From the NCBI GenBank assembly GCA_030632525.1, contig DAOVUP010000140.1, positions 1-5,390 on the forward strand: 5,390 nucleotides of DNA, given 5' to 3'. The translations under genes and the position numbers were made by a program. The notes under the pieces are model-generated. The model made no database searches. It saw only the letters and a list, made by a program, of their open reading frames with translations, and was not told the origin of the DNA. This document shows positions 1 through 5,242 of this stretch, piece after piece (within the stretch, counting starts at the first letter, position 1; every line of letters begins with the position of its first letter). Source of the DNA: Desulfobacteraceae bacterium. GTDB lineage: Bacteria; Desulfobacterota; DSM-4660; Desulfatiglandales; Desulfatiglandaceae.

Positions 1-504
1 CACAATGTTGGTGGATTGCCCGATGTAATGAATCTGGAGTTGATTGAGCCCCTCCGGGAACTCTTCAAGGATGAAGTACGCGAGGTGGGTGTGGAATTAG
101 GCCTACCCAGGGAACTGGTCATGCGGCAGCCATTTCCTGGGCCCGGTCTTGCGGTAAGGATCTTGGGGGAGATCACAGAGGAGAGGCTTGAGATATTGAG
201 GGCTGCCGATGTCATCGTTATCGAGGAGATCAAGATGGCAGGGCTCTATGAAAAAGTCTGGCAGTCCTTTGCGGTTCTTCTGCCTGTCAGGACGGTCGGT
301 GTGATGGGAGATGAAAGGACATACGAGAATGTGATTGCTGTCAGGAGTGTGGACAGTTTAGATGCCATGACAGCAGACTGGTCAAAAATCCCCTATGAGG
401 TCTTAGGAAAGATTTCCAACAGGATTATCAACAGCGTCAAGGGGGTTAACCGTGTTGTTTATGATATATCCTCCAAACCGCCAAGCACCATTGAATGGGA
501 GTAG
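1..504 (+). CDS. guaA: GMP synthase (glutamine-hydrolysing), C-terminal part, 5' end outside window
   Basis: This is the last 167 codons of GMP synthase, which aminates XMP to GMP in the cytoplasm using glutamine and ATP, the final step of guanine nucleotide synthesis. The reading frame is open from base 1 (HNVGGLP...), so the gene is truncated only by the window edge. The visible part is the C-terminal dimerisation/XMP-binding region. It shows the family signature [16 protein letters not shown] at visible residues 42-57, and the canonical ending KPPSTIEWE (159-167) before a TAG at 502-504. E. coli GuaA is 525 residues, so about two thirds of the protein lies upstream. The gene converges on the ATPase gene, with 98 bp between the stop codons. 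That gap contains only a weak possible hairpin (511-525, with G-U pairs) and no convincing terminator. Nothing in the sequence looks damaged. The identification is secure. Confidence 0.97.
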   Translation, partial: HNVGGLPDVMNLELIEPLRELFKDEVREVGVELGLPRELVMRQPFPGPGLAVRILGEITEERLEILRAADVIVIEEIKMAGLYEKVWQSFAVLLPVRTVGVMGDERTYENVIAVRSVDSLDAMTADWSKIPYEVLGKISNRIINSVKGVNRVVYDISSKPPSTIEWE

Positions 505-602
505 GGTAGCAGGGGAACTTTTCCTAAAATAAACGATCTTTGCCTACACAAACGTCTAAACCATACCGCTAATCCATGACAAGACCTGAACAGACTTCTA
601 AT

Positions 603-2810
603 TCAAGAACTGAGTAACCTGCCTACCCTTGCCAGCAACCTCTTGGCAACAACCGGCTTTGTAAGGTAATCGTCCGCGCCCGCGTCAATTACCTCCACCT
701 CAGATTCCACTTCATCCTTTGCTGTAAGCATTATTATGGGAATAAAGCGTGTGGACATCTGAGATTTGAGTTTCTTTATGAAAGTTACCCCATCCATTTC
801 TGGCATCAAAAAATCTGTGATTATGAGATTAGGCTTTTCCGTCGATGCGATTTTGAGCCCCTCCAATCCATTTTCCGCTGTGACCACCAGGTAATCCTCC
901 GCTTCCAATAGATGCTTAAGGAGCTTAAGAATAACAGCGTTGTCATCAACAACAAGGACCTTTTTCGGACTCGCGCTGATTACTGATGCCTTCGATTCAA
1001 TAACAGAGGACTCTTCCGGCACATCCTTTTCTTCCACAGGAGGCTCATAAACAGGTCTCCCGGCAGAGCCCCTTACCTCAGGTGGAGCCACACGAAAAAC
1101 CTCATCAATAGTAGTAAGTCCCTGCATGGCTTTTGTTATCCCGTCTATTGCCATAACCAGGAATCCTTCCTTTTCAGCGGCTTCCTGCAAATTTACTGCC
1201 GATAGTGTTGGTGAGATAATTCGCCGGAGAGTGGGGGTCATCGTAAAGACCTCAAACAGACCTAAACGGCCTGAATACCCGGTAAATTGACACGCCTCAC
1301 AACCAGCTCCCTTCCAGAAGACAGCCTCTTTTCCTTGACCAATGTAGGGGAGAATCAACTCCATCTGTTCGGGAGGCACGGAATCAGGGACTTTGCACTC
1401 CTGGCATATTCCCCTGACGAGTCTTTGCCCGACGATGGCGGTAAGAGATGCAGATACCAGGAAGGGGTCTATCCCCAGGTCCATCAACCTTATTACAGCG
1501 GAAGGAGCATCGTTTGTGTGGAGCGTTGAAAGAACCAGATGCCCTGTCTGCGCGGCCTGGAAGGCTGTGATTGCAGTCTCACTATCTCTTATCTCACCGA
1601 CCATTACGATATCCGGATCCTGCCTGAGGATTGACCTCAGCCCTGCAGCAAAGGTAATACCAGCAGCAGGGTTTATCTGCACCTGATTGATTCCTGAGAC
1701 ATCGAACTCCACCGGATCTTCCACTGTCACGATATTGACTGCCGGAGAGTTGAGCTTGTTAAGACAGGCATAAAGGGTTGAAGACTTTCCGCTTCCGGTA
1801 GGCCCAGTCACAAGGATGATCCCCTGGGGCACGTTTATGGCGGCTAAAATATGTTTTAGATCCTTGTCTGAGAAACCGAGATCTTCCGGGTTCATTTCCG
1901 CGGTAGCTGGATTCAAAATACGGATGGTGACCTTTTCACCGTATGATGTGGGCAAAGTGGAGACCCTGAGATCAAATGTCTTGCCATCGTATTTCACCTG
2001 AGCCTTGCCGTCCTGAGGTTTTCTCTTGATAGAAATATCCAGGTTAGATATGATCTTGATCCTGGAGACAACGCCCGCATGAATATGCTTGTCTGCCTGC
2101 ATTATCTCTCTCATAATGCCATCCACACGATAACGAACGGTGATGGACTTATGTTGCGGCTCAATATGTATGTCGCTCGCATTAAGTTTGATGGCATCGG
2201 CAAGCACTGAGTTGGTGAATCGGACAATAGGTTGAAGTTCGGTGAGGCCAAGAAGATCCTGAGCATCCTGCTCATCTTCGTCTTTCTCGTGAATAATTTC
2301 TATTTCTCCATCTATGTTCGGCCCCGAATCTAAGTTTTTCTTAAGATCCTTCTTTGGATAATGTCTTCCAATTGCATCTAAAATATCTCCCTCAGGGACA
2401 ACGGCCACGTCAATTCGGGATTGGGTAAAAAATCTCAAATCGTCGAGGGCGTATAGGTCTAAAGGGTTGGCCATGGCAACGAGGATACTGTGTTCCCTCT
2501 TCTTGATCGGAATGACTAAATGATTCTCGGCAAGTTCAGGGGGCACCAATCCTATGACCTCCTTCACTATCTTTACCTTTTCGAGGCGACCGTAGGGTAT
2601 ATTTAGTTGCCTGGCCAGAGTTTTGGCAATAATCACTTCGTCAGCCACCCGCATATCTACAAGGACCTGACCCAGTCGCTTTTTTTGGGTTTTTTGAATT
2701 TCGAGCGCCTTATTCAGTGTCTTCTCATCTATGAGGCCGCTCTTTACCAGAATTTCCCCTAACCGCATCTTTTTTTGGGGAGGTTCTACGGGTCTGTTGG
2801 GATTGCTCAT
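603..2810 (-). CDS. Type IV pilus/type II secretion assembly ATPase (PilB/GspE family) with N-terminal MshEN and C-terminal receiver domain
   Basis: This 735-residue cytoplasmic hexameric-type ATPase would power pilus or pseudopilus extension. MshEN domain, about 15-150: two 24-residue motifs starting RLG (16-39 and 45-68) are separated by 5 residues, the known c-di-GMP-binding layout. An acidic linker follows (about 160-190). ATPase core, about 190-575: Walker A GPTGSGKSS (336-344, K342), Asp box TVEDPVE (362-368), Walker B with E406 in VGEIRD, His box TGHLVLSTLHT (422-432), and the zinc tetracysteine C469/C472/C504/C507. A Pro/Glu-rich linker (about 576-615) leads to a complete receiver domain (616-735): acidic pair D622-D623, phospho-acceptor D666 in TDFLMP, T696, and K718 in TKP. 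PilB and GspE are usually about 500-600 residues, and the receiver accounts for the excess. The ATG at 2808-2810 has GAAAGG 9 nt upstream. PilB versus MshE-type assignment cannot be settled without neighbours, so I give no symbol. Confidence 0.95.
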   Translation of the reverse strand: MSNPNRPVEPPQKKMRLGEILVKSGLIDEKTLNKALEIQKTQKKRLGQVLVDMRVADEVIIAKTLARQLNIPYGRLEKVKIVKEVIGLVPPELAENHLVIPIKKREHSILVAMANPLDLYALDDLRFFTQSRIDVAVVPEGDILDAIGRHYPKKDLKKNLDSGPNIDGEIEIIHEKDEDEQDAQDLLGLTELQPIVRFTNSVLADAIKLNASDIHIEPQHKSITVRYRVDGIMREIMQADKHIHAGVVSRIKIISNLDISIKRKPQDGKAQVKYDGKTFDLRVSTLPTSYGEKVTIRILNPATAEMNPEDLGFSDKDLKHILAAINVPQGIILVTGPTGSGKSSTLYACLNKLNSPAVNIVTVEDPVEFDVSGINQVQINPAAGITFAAGLRSILRQDPDIVMVGEIRDSETAITAFQAAQTGHLVLSTLHTNDAPSAVIRLMDLGIDPFLVSASLTAIVGQRLVRGICQECKVPDSVPPEQMELILPYIGQGKEAVFWKGAGCEACQFTGYSGRLGLFEVFTMTPTLRRIISPTLSAVNLQEAAEKEGFLVMAIDGITKAMQGLTTIDEVFRVAPPEVRGSAGRPVYEPPVEEKDVPEESSVIESKASVISASPKKVLVVDDNAVILKLLKHLLEAEDYLVVTAENGLEGLKIASTEKPNLIITDFLMPEMDGVTFIKKLKSQMSTRFIPIIMLTAKDEVESEVEVIDAGADDYLTKPVVAKRLLARVGRLLSS

Positions 2811-2920
2811 ATATCAGGACCTTTCAAAGATTTTTGCGCTGTTAGCGATATCTGCCTCAGGTGACGGGGAAGCGAGGATTCAGACGAAGTCTATATGATG
2901 ATTTTGCAACCCTCAGAAGC

Positions 2921-2944
2921 AAATGGGAGGCTCTCCCATTTTTT
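2921..2944. other. Stem-loop in the divergent region, terminator-like on the + strand
   Basis: Arms AAATGGGAG (2921-2929) and CTCCCATTT (2933-2941) pair perfectly around a GCT loop. On the + strand six T residues (2939-2944) end the element, resembling an intrinsic terminator. No + strand gene lies upstream for it to terminate, and on the minus strand only three T residues follow the stem. I therefore read it as a helix of the ATPase leader, or as a block to rightward transcription from within the leader. Confidence 0.45.
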
Positions 2945-2963
2945 GAAAGGTTACAATTCTATC

Positions 2964-2979
2964 AAATAGGCGCCTATTT
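2964..2979. promoter_or_regulatory. Perfect 16-bp palindrome, candidate operator
   Basis: AAATAGGCGCCTATTT is its own reverse complement over all 16 bases; the flanking bases break the symmetry. It begins a few nucleotides downstream of the start predicted for the minus-strand promoter, which suits a repressor operator. In RNA it could also form a short hairpin with a GCGC loop. I do not recognise a specific regulator family from it. Confidence 0.45.
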
Positions 2980-2988
2980 CTTTCATAA

Positions 2989-3017
2989 ATGATACGCAGA
3001 GATGAATAATGTGTCAA
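2989..3017 (-). promoter_or_regulatory. Candidate sigma-70-type promoter for the ATPase gene
   Basis: On the minus strand there is TTGACA (complement of 3012-3017), exactly 17 nt, then TATCAT (complement of 2989-2994). That is a perfect -35 and a 5/6 match to the -10 at optimal spacing. The predicted start is around 2981-2984, giving a leader of about 170 nt before the ATPase ATG. It is the best promoter match I found in the 430-bp divergent region. It is a sequence match only; no start site is known. Confidence 0.5.
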
Positions 3018-3240
3018 GATGAAAACAGTTCAGGTTTTTCCATGAGGCTTTTTCTTGTCCAAGTTGACGAAAATTGTTTCTGTGCGAGTTATAACTTGAA
3101 TTGATATTACTCCTATTATGCCTTGACAATTAAGAACGGTATGGAATAGGTTTTACCAGTCACCTGCTTCCGAAATCCGACGACTTAAGAACTTAAAAGG
3201 TCAAGATTATTGCATAGATTCATTTAGAAAGGAAGACCCA
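3018..3240 (+). promoter_or_regulatory. Upstream region of the zinc-finger/pilin pair, promoter uncertain
   Basis: No coding sequence is supported here. TTGACA at 3123-3128 is a perfect -35, but the hexamers at the right distance (for example ATAGGT at 3146-3151) match TATAAT poorly. TATAAC (3090-3095) and TATTAT (3114-3119) are good -10 hexamers without a good -35. No sigma-54 GG-N10-GC element is present. Other marks are the 10-bp palindrome AGTTATAACT (3087-3096) and a tandem pair ACTTAAGA/ACTTAAAA (3183-3198). A clear ribosome site, AAAGGA (3228-3233), sits 7 nt before the ATG at 3241. An activator-dependent promoter would fit, but that is a guess. Confidence 0.3.
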
Positions 3241-3816
3241 ATGAAATGCACCTACCATCCCCATAAAGATGCAATAACCAAATGCTCCCAATGCCAGAAG
3301 CCCCTATGCGACGAGTGCGCGCCATCCGGAAAAGACAAGGACGTCGTGTGCAGCCGCTGTGCTATGCTCGTAGCTGCTCAGGATGCCTCCCTGGGGGTAG
3401 ATCAACGAATTAAGGAAAAAGAGGGCAAAAAACAGGAACGGGAGATCAGAAAAAAAAGGAAGAGCAAGATATGGGTTGTGTCTCAATTGGTTATTATTGC
3501 GGCCTGTATTGCCATTATCGCCATACAGGTTCCGAGATTGATATCCACCTTTGAAGAAGAAAAGCCCATCAGATACGGAACCTACTCAACAGACGCCCAG
3601 ACCGACCAGTGCATCAAGAACCTCTGGCGCATATCCAAACTGCTGCAAGAAGGGAAACTGCCCGGCAAAGATATAGTCTGTCCCGCAAGCAAAAAGCCCT
3701 ATGTGGTGACCGAAACAGAAGGAGACGTGGTGGTGCGCAGTCCCAATCCGCAGCTATACGGATTCAAGGAAATTCGGGTCAGCAAGAATAAACCTGTGCC
3801 GGAGTTGATAAGATGA
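3241..3816 (+). CDS. B-box-like zinc-finger protein with one membrane helix and an extracytoplasmic pilin-like C-terminal domain; function unknown
   Basis: This protein has 191 residues. The N-terminus carries eight candidate zinc ligands in paired knuckles: C3/H6, C15/C18, C23/C26, C37/C40. That layout resembles bacterial B-box/zinc-ribbon domains. A charged Lys/Arg/Glu stretch (about 56-76, ending KKRKSK) leads into one hydrophobic helix (about 77-97). By the positive-inside rule the finger is cytoplasmic and residues 98-191 are outside. The outer domain has C124 and C147 (possible disulfide) and CPASKKPY (147-154), then SPNPQLYG (167-174), a layout that reminds me of pseudopilin tails. There is no prepilin cleavage glycine or Glu+5. 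The ATG at 3241 has AAAGGA at good spacing. The stop overlaps the pilin start in ATGA (3813-3816), implying translational coupling. A minor pilus component, assembly partner or sensor are all possible. Confidence 0.85.
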   Translation: MKCTYHPHKDAITKCSQCQKPLCDECAPSGKDKDVVCSRCAMLVAAQDASLGVDQRIKEKEGKKQEREIRKKRKSKIWVVSQLVIIAACIAIIAIQVPRLISTFEEEKPIRYGTYSTDAQTDQCIKNLWRISKLLQEGKLPGKDIVCPASKKPYVVTETEGDVVVRSPNPQLYGFKEIRVSKNKPVPELIR

Positions 3817-4241
3817 AAGCATTAAAAAGCAATAATTCTGGAGGCTTTACCATCATAGAACTATTGATGGTTTTTGTCATTATCGGGGCTTTAGCATCAA
3901 TAGCCATACCCCAATATGCCTCTTATAGAGTGAAGGCCATTGCAGCACATTGTCTGGCTAACAGATATAACATAGAGATGGCCGAAAGTGCATATTTTCT
4001 GGATCATGATTCGCCAAGCCTGAAAATTGATGATTCTTACAAATGTCTGTCCGAAGGGGAATATGTTTGGCTAATTTCAGACCCGAATGACCCTGGTTAC
4101 CCGAAAATTGGATGCTCAATACATTTCGGGGGAAGCGAAGATGAAAAGGATAAAGACAAAGACAAAGACAAAGATAAAGATAAAGACAAAGACAAAAATG
4201 ATAAAGGCAAAGGTAAAGGCAAAGGCAAAGGCAAAAAATAG
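3813..4241 (+). CDS. Type IV pilin (Geobacter PilA-like core) with a Lys-Asp/Lys-Gly repeat tail
   Basis: This is a 142-residue prepilin. The leader MKALKSNNSGG should be cut by prepilin peptidase after G11, leaving mature F1 with Glu at +5 (FTIIELL...) and the hydrophobic alpha-1 helix ending AIPQYASYR. Cys residues are at 47, 78 and 101; C78-C101 could close a D-loop. The core aligns without gaps to the G. sulfurreducens PilA I recall, sharing PQ at 22-23, an aromatic at 24, YRVKA at 27-31, F51 and D53 (mature numbering). After about residue 108 the protein becomes low complexity: eight Lys-Asp pairs (112-127), KND, five Lys-Gly pairs (131-140), KK. The ATG overlaps the upstream stop (ATGA), and GGAG at 3801-3804 lies 8 nt upstream. 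The major or minor role is unknown. The likely motor is the divergent ATPase, but that is inferred from proximity only. Confidence 0.92.
   Translation: MKALKSNNSGGFTIIELLMVFVIIGALASIAIPQYASYRVKAIAAHCLANRYNIEMAESAYFLDHDSPSLKIDDSYKCLSEGEYVWLISDPNDPGYPKIGCSIHFGGSEDEKDKDKDKDKDKDKDKDKNDKGKGKGKGKGKK
4146..4238 (+). repeat. In-frame hexanucleotide repeats encoding the pilin tail
   Basis: Eight hexamers from AAGGAT at 4146, mostly AAAGAC with two AAAGAT, run to 4193 and encode Lys-Asp. After AAAAATGAT, five AAAGGY hexamers (4203-4232) encode Lys-Gly, then two AAA codons precede the TAG. The unit is a multiple of three, so gain or loss of copies by slippage would change tail length without a frameshift. 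Near-identity of the units suggests recent expansion or ongoing homogenisation. Confidence 0.95.
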
Positions 4242-4271
4242 GACAAAACAGATACATCGTCACCACAGACA

Positions 4272-4368
4272 TCTGGAGAGGAGGTGTGAGACAAAACAGG
4301 GAGCTTAGTCAGCTACAATAACAGCGTCAGGGTATGGATCTGACGCATAAATTCACCTCTTCCCCAGA
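4272..4368. other. Nested inverted repeat, candidate structured RNA element downstream of the pilin gene
   Basis: The outer arms TCTGGAGAGGAGGTG (4272-4286) and CACCTCTTCCCCAGA (4354-4368) pair over 15 positions, with 13 Watson-Crick pairs, one G-U and one A-C mismatch. Inside is a perfect 7-bp hairpin, GCGTCAG (4324-4330) and CTGACGC (4340-4346), with a 9-nt loop. A weak AGCT/AGCT stem (4302-4314) would make the whole a branched fold. No U-tract follows on either strand, so it is not a standard intrinsic terminator. It could be a 3' UTR stability element, a small RNA or the remnant of a small repeat element. It contains no supportable ORF. Confidence 0.45.
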
Positions 4369-4410
4369 AAACCATCTAAAAGGCCCACGTTAAAACCAAC
4401 CCCTAAAACC

Positions 4411-4440
4411 CCTTTTCGTGCCCTTCGTATGCTCCGTGGT
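4411..4440. repeat. Degenerate 9-bp-period repeat (TTCGTG type)
   Basis: TTCGTG, TTCGTA and TCCGTG start at 4415, 4424 and 4433, a constant 9-bp step. The minus strand reads ACCACGGAGCATACGAAGGG, then CACGAAAAGG. From memory this resembles dispersed intergenic repeats of the CACGAAG/CACGGAG kind seen in many environmental genomes. Three imperfect copies are little evidence, so the family assignment is tentative. Confidence 0.35.
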
Positions 4441-4462
4441 AAAATCTTTCTTTAGTTCTCTC

Positions 4463-4481
4463 CGAGCCGGAAGCCGGCTTG
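4463..4481. other. GC-rich stem-loop between convergent genes
   Basis: CGAGCCGG (4463-4470) and CCGGCTTG (4474-4481) pair over 8 positions, including one G-U, around an AAG loop. It lies between the ends of the convergent pilin and yhhN genes, where a terminator is expected, but neither strand has a U-tract after it. It may be a non-canonical terminator or a stem that protects transcript 3' ends. Apart from this hairpin, the nested repeat and the 9-bp-period repeat, I see nothing in 4242-4524. Confidence 0.4.
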
Positions 4482-4524
4482 TCCAGGTTAGTTGATAATG
4501 TTTAATAAGCTTATATATCAACCT

Positions 4525-5184
4525 TCACGACTTTTTCACCATTCCCACTGAAAACGCTATCAGGAACTGGGCGGTGTAGTAGAGGGGCAACCCGAAGAGA
4601 CGGTTGTAGAACTGCTCCGTGACGAATCGCTGATGTGCCACAAAAATATCGGAGACATAGAAAAGGACTGCGCCAACCAGTATGAACCACGCGCCGGTCC
4701 TGCGAACTCCGGGATTTCTAAAAGCAGCCCATGCGGCGGCTACCATCACTGAGATCACCACAATATAAAATGTAACCGGCACCAACATTTTTCCTAAGTA
4801 TGGCAGCAGCCACCAGTAGACGAATCCACTGATCGCGATGATCAGGATGTTTACGGGATTGATCCAGTCCGCGCGACGGGCAAGGATGGCGAATGCCAGG
4901 ATATAGAGGATATGACCCGCGAGAAAGGCCACAAGTCCGACTCTGAAAGCAGTCAGCCCGGGTAAGCCTAAGCATACGTCCCCCACAAGCCCGAGAATCA
5001 GCCCTGTAAGGACGAACTTGAAGTATTTAGGCATGGCCCTGGGCTGCAGCAGTGCGGTTACCACAAATAGCATAGAGAGCGGTGTCTTGAATCCCAATGA
5101 CAGCCAGTTGTTTCCGGTGCCCTCTGCCCACAAAAGGCATAGCAGAAGCCCGGCTGCGACAACAAGCAAAATGTGTCTGAACAT
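4525..5184 (-). CDS. YhhN/TMEM86-family integral membrane protein (possible lysoplasmalogenase)
   Basis: This 219-residue, highly hydrophobic protein has about seven to eight membrane segments, a usual length for YhhN. Family landmarks, in order: FKTPLSML (32-39), GLVGDVCLG (65-73, D69), F80-x2-G83-x3-F87-x2-GH (90-91) with Y94, GAVLFYVSDIFVA (171-183, S178-D179), and LPLYYTAQFLI (199-209). Eukaryotic TMEM86B and some bacterial homologues hydrolyse the vinyl ether bond of lysoplasmalogens; whether this protein does is unknown. The ATG at 5182-5184 is well supported by AAGGAG (complement of 5190-5195) 5 nt upstream. It lies 58 bp downstream of the TPR-like gene in the same direction, so an operon is likely. 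The C-terminus ends in Lys-Lys-Ser, and no clear terminator follows. I assign the family with confidence but not the enzyme activity. Confidence 0.88.
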   Translation of the reverse strand: MFRHILLVVAAGLLLCLLWAEGTGNNWLSLGFKTPLSMLFVVTALLQPRAMPKYFKFVLTGLILGLVGDVCLGLPGLTAFRVGLVAFLAGHILYILAFAILARRADWINPVNILIIAISGFVYWWLLPYLGKMLVPVTFYIVVISVMVAAAWAAFRNPGVRRTGAWFILVGAVLFYVSDIFVAHQRFVTEQFYNRLFGLPLYYTAQFLIAFSVGMVKKS

Positions 5185-5242
5185 GTTCTCTCCTTGGCGG
5201 TAGTCCTGCAGACTGCCTCAATTCCTCAGTCGGGACTCACCA

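Larger units (their letters stand above)
2811..2982 (-). promoter_or_regulatory. Long, foldable 5' leader of the ATPase gene with possible Shine-Dalgarno sequestration
   Basis: Read as minus-strand RNA, the leader contains several helices. A 9-bp stem with a 3-nt loop lies at 2921-2941 (AAATGGGAG/CTCCCATTT). A 7-bp stem with one G-U pairs 2908-2914 with 2874-2880 and encloses an AGAC-UUC-GUCU hairpin (2882-2892). A CGCT-AAC-AGCG hairpin lies at 2837-2847. The segment ACCTTTCAAA (complement of 2942-2951) is perfectly complementary to TTTGAAAGGT (complement of 2819-2828), which contains the ATPase gene's GAAAGG ribosome site. It resembles no riboswitch class I can recognise, including the c-di-GMP GEMM classes. 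Function is inferred, and it depends on the upstream promoter being real. Confidence 0.35.

Noticed and set aside
1287..2001. Several plus-strand open frames inside the ATPase gene
   Set aside because: They lie antisense to strongly conserved ATPase motifs, and their translations show no recognisable domain. They are shadow frames.
2921..2944. Intrinsic terminator on the plus strand
   Set aside because: The shape fits, but no plus-strand gene precedes it. A role as a leader helix on the minus strand explains it better.
2895..2969. 24-codon plus-strand ORF starting ATGATG
   Set aside because: It has no ribosome site, runs through the leader stem-loop, and its translation shows no recognisable feature.
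2811..2982. c-di-GMP (GEMM) riboswitch upstream of the MshEN-containing ATPase
   Set aside because: Attractive by function, but I could not find the conserved GEMM sequence blocks. Only a covariance-model search could revive it.
3042..3104. 20-codon plus-strand ORF (MRLFLVQVDENC...)
   Set aside because: It has no Shine-Dalgarno at proper spacing and is too short to support without conservation data.
3199..3213. Possible sigma-54 promoter before the zinc-finger gene (GG...TGCA)
   Set aside because: The spacing is GG-N11-GC instead of GG-N10-GC, the -24 side is not TGGCAC, and it lies too close to the start codon.
4146..4238. CRISPR-like or tandem repeat array
   Set aside because: The repeat unit is 6 bp, without spacers, and is in frame with the pilin coding sequence.
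3958..4294. Minus-strand open frames rich in Leu-Ser or Leu-Cys opposite the pilin tail
   Set aside because: They are the reverse complement of the hexanucleotide repeats in the pilin gene, have no ribosome site and look like no protein family.
4279..4321. Small gene after the perfect AGGAGGTG at 4279-4286
   Set aside because: No ATG or TTG follows at usable spacing. The overlapping GTG gives only 11 codons.
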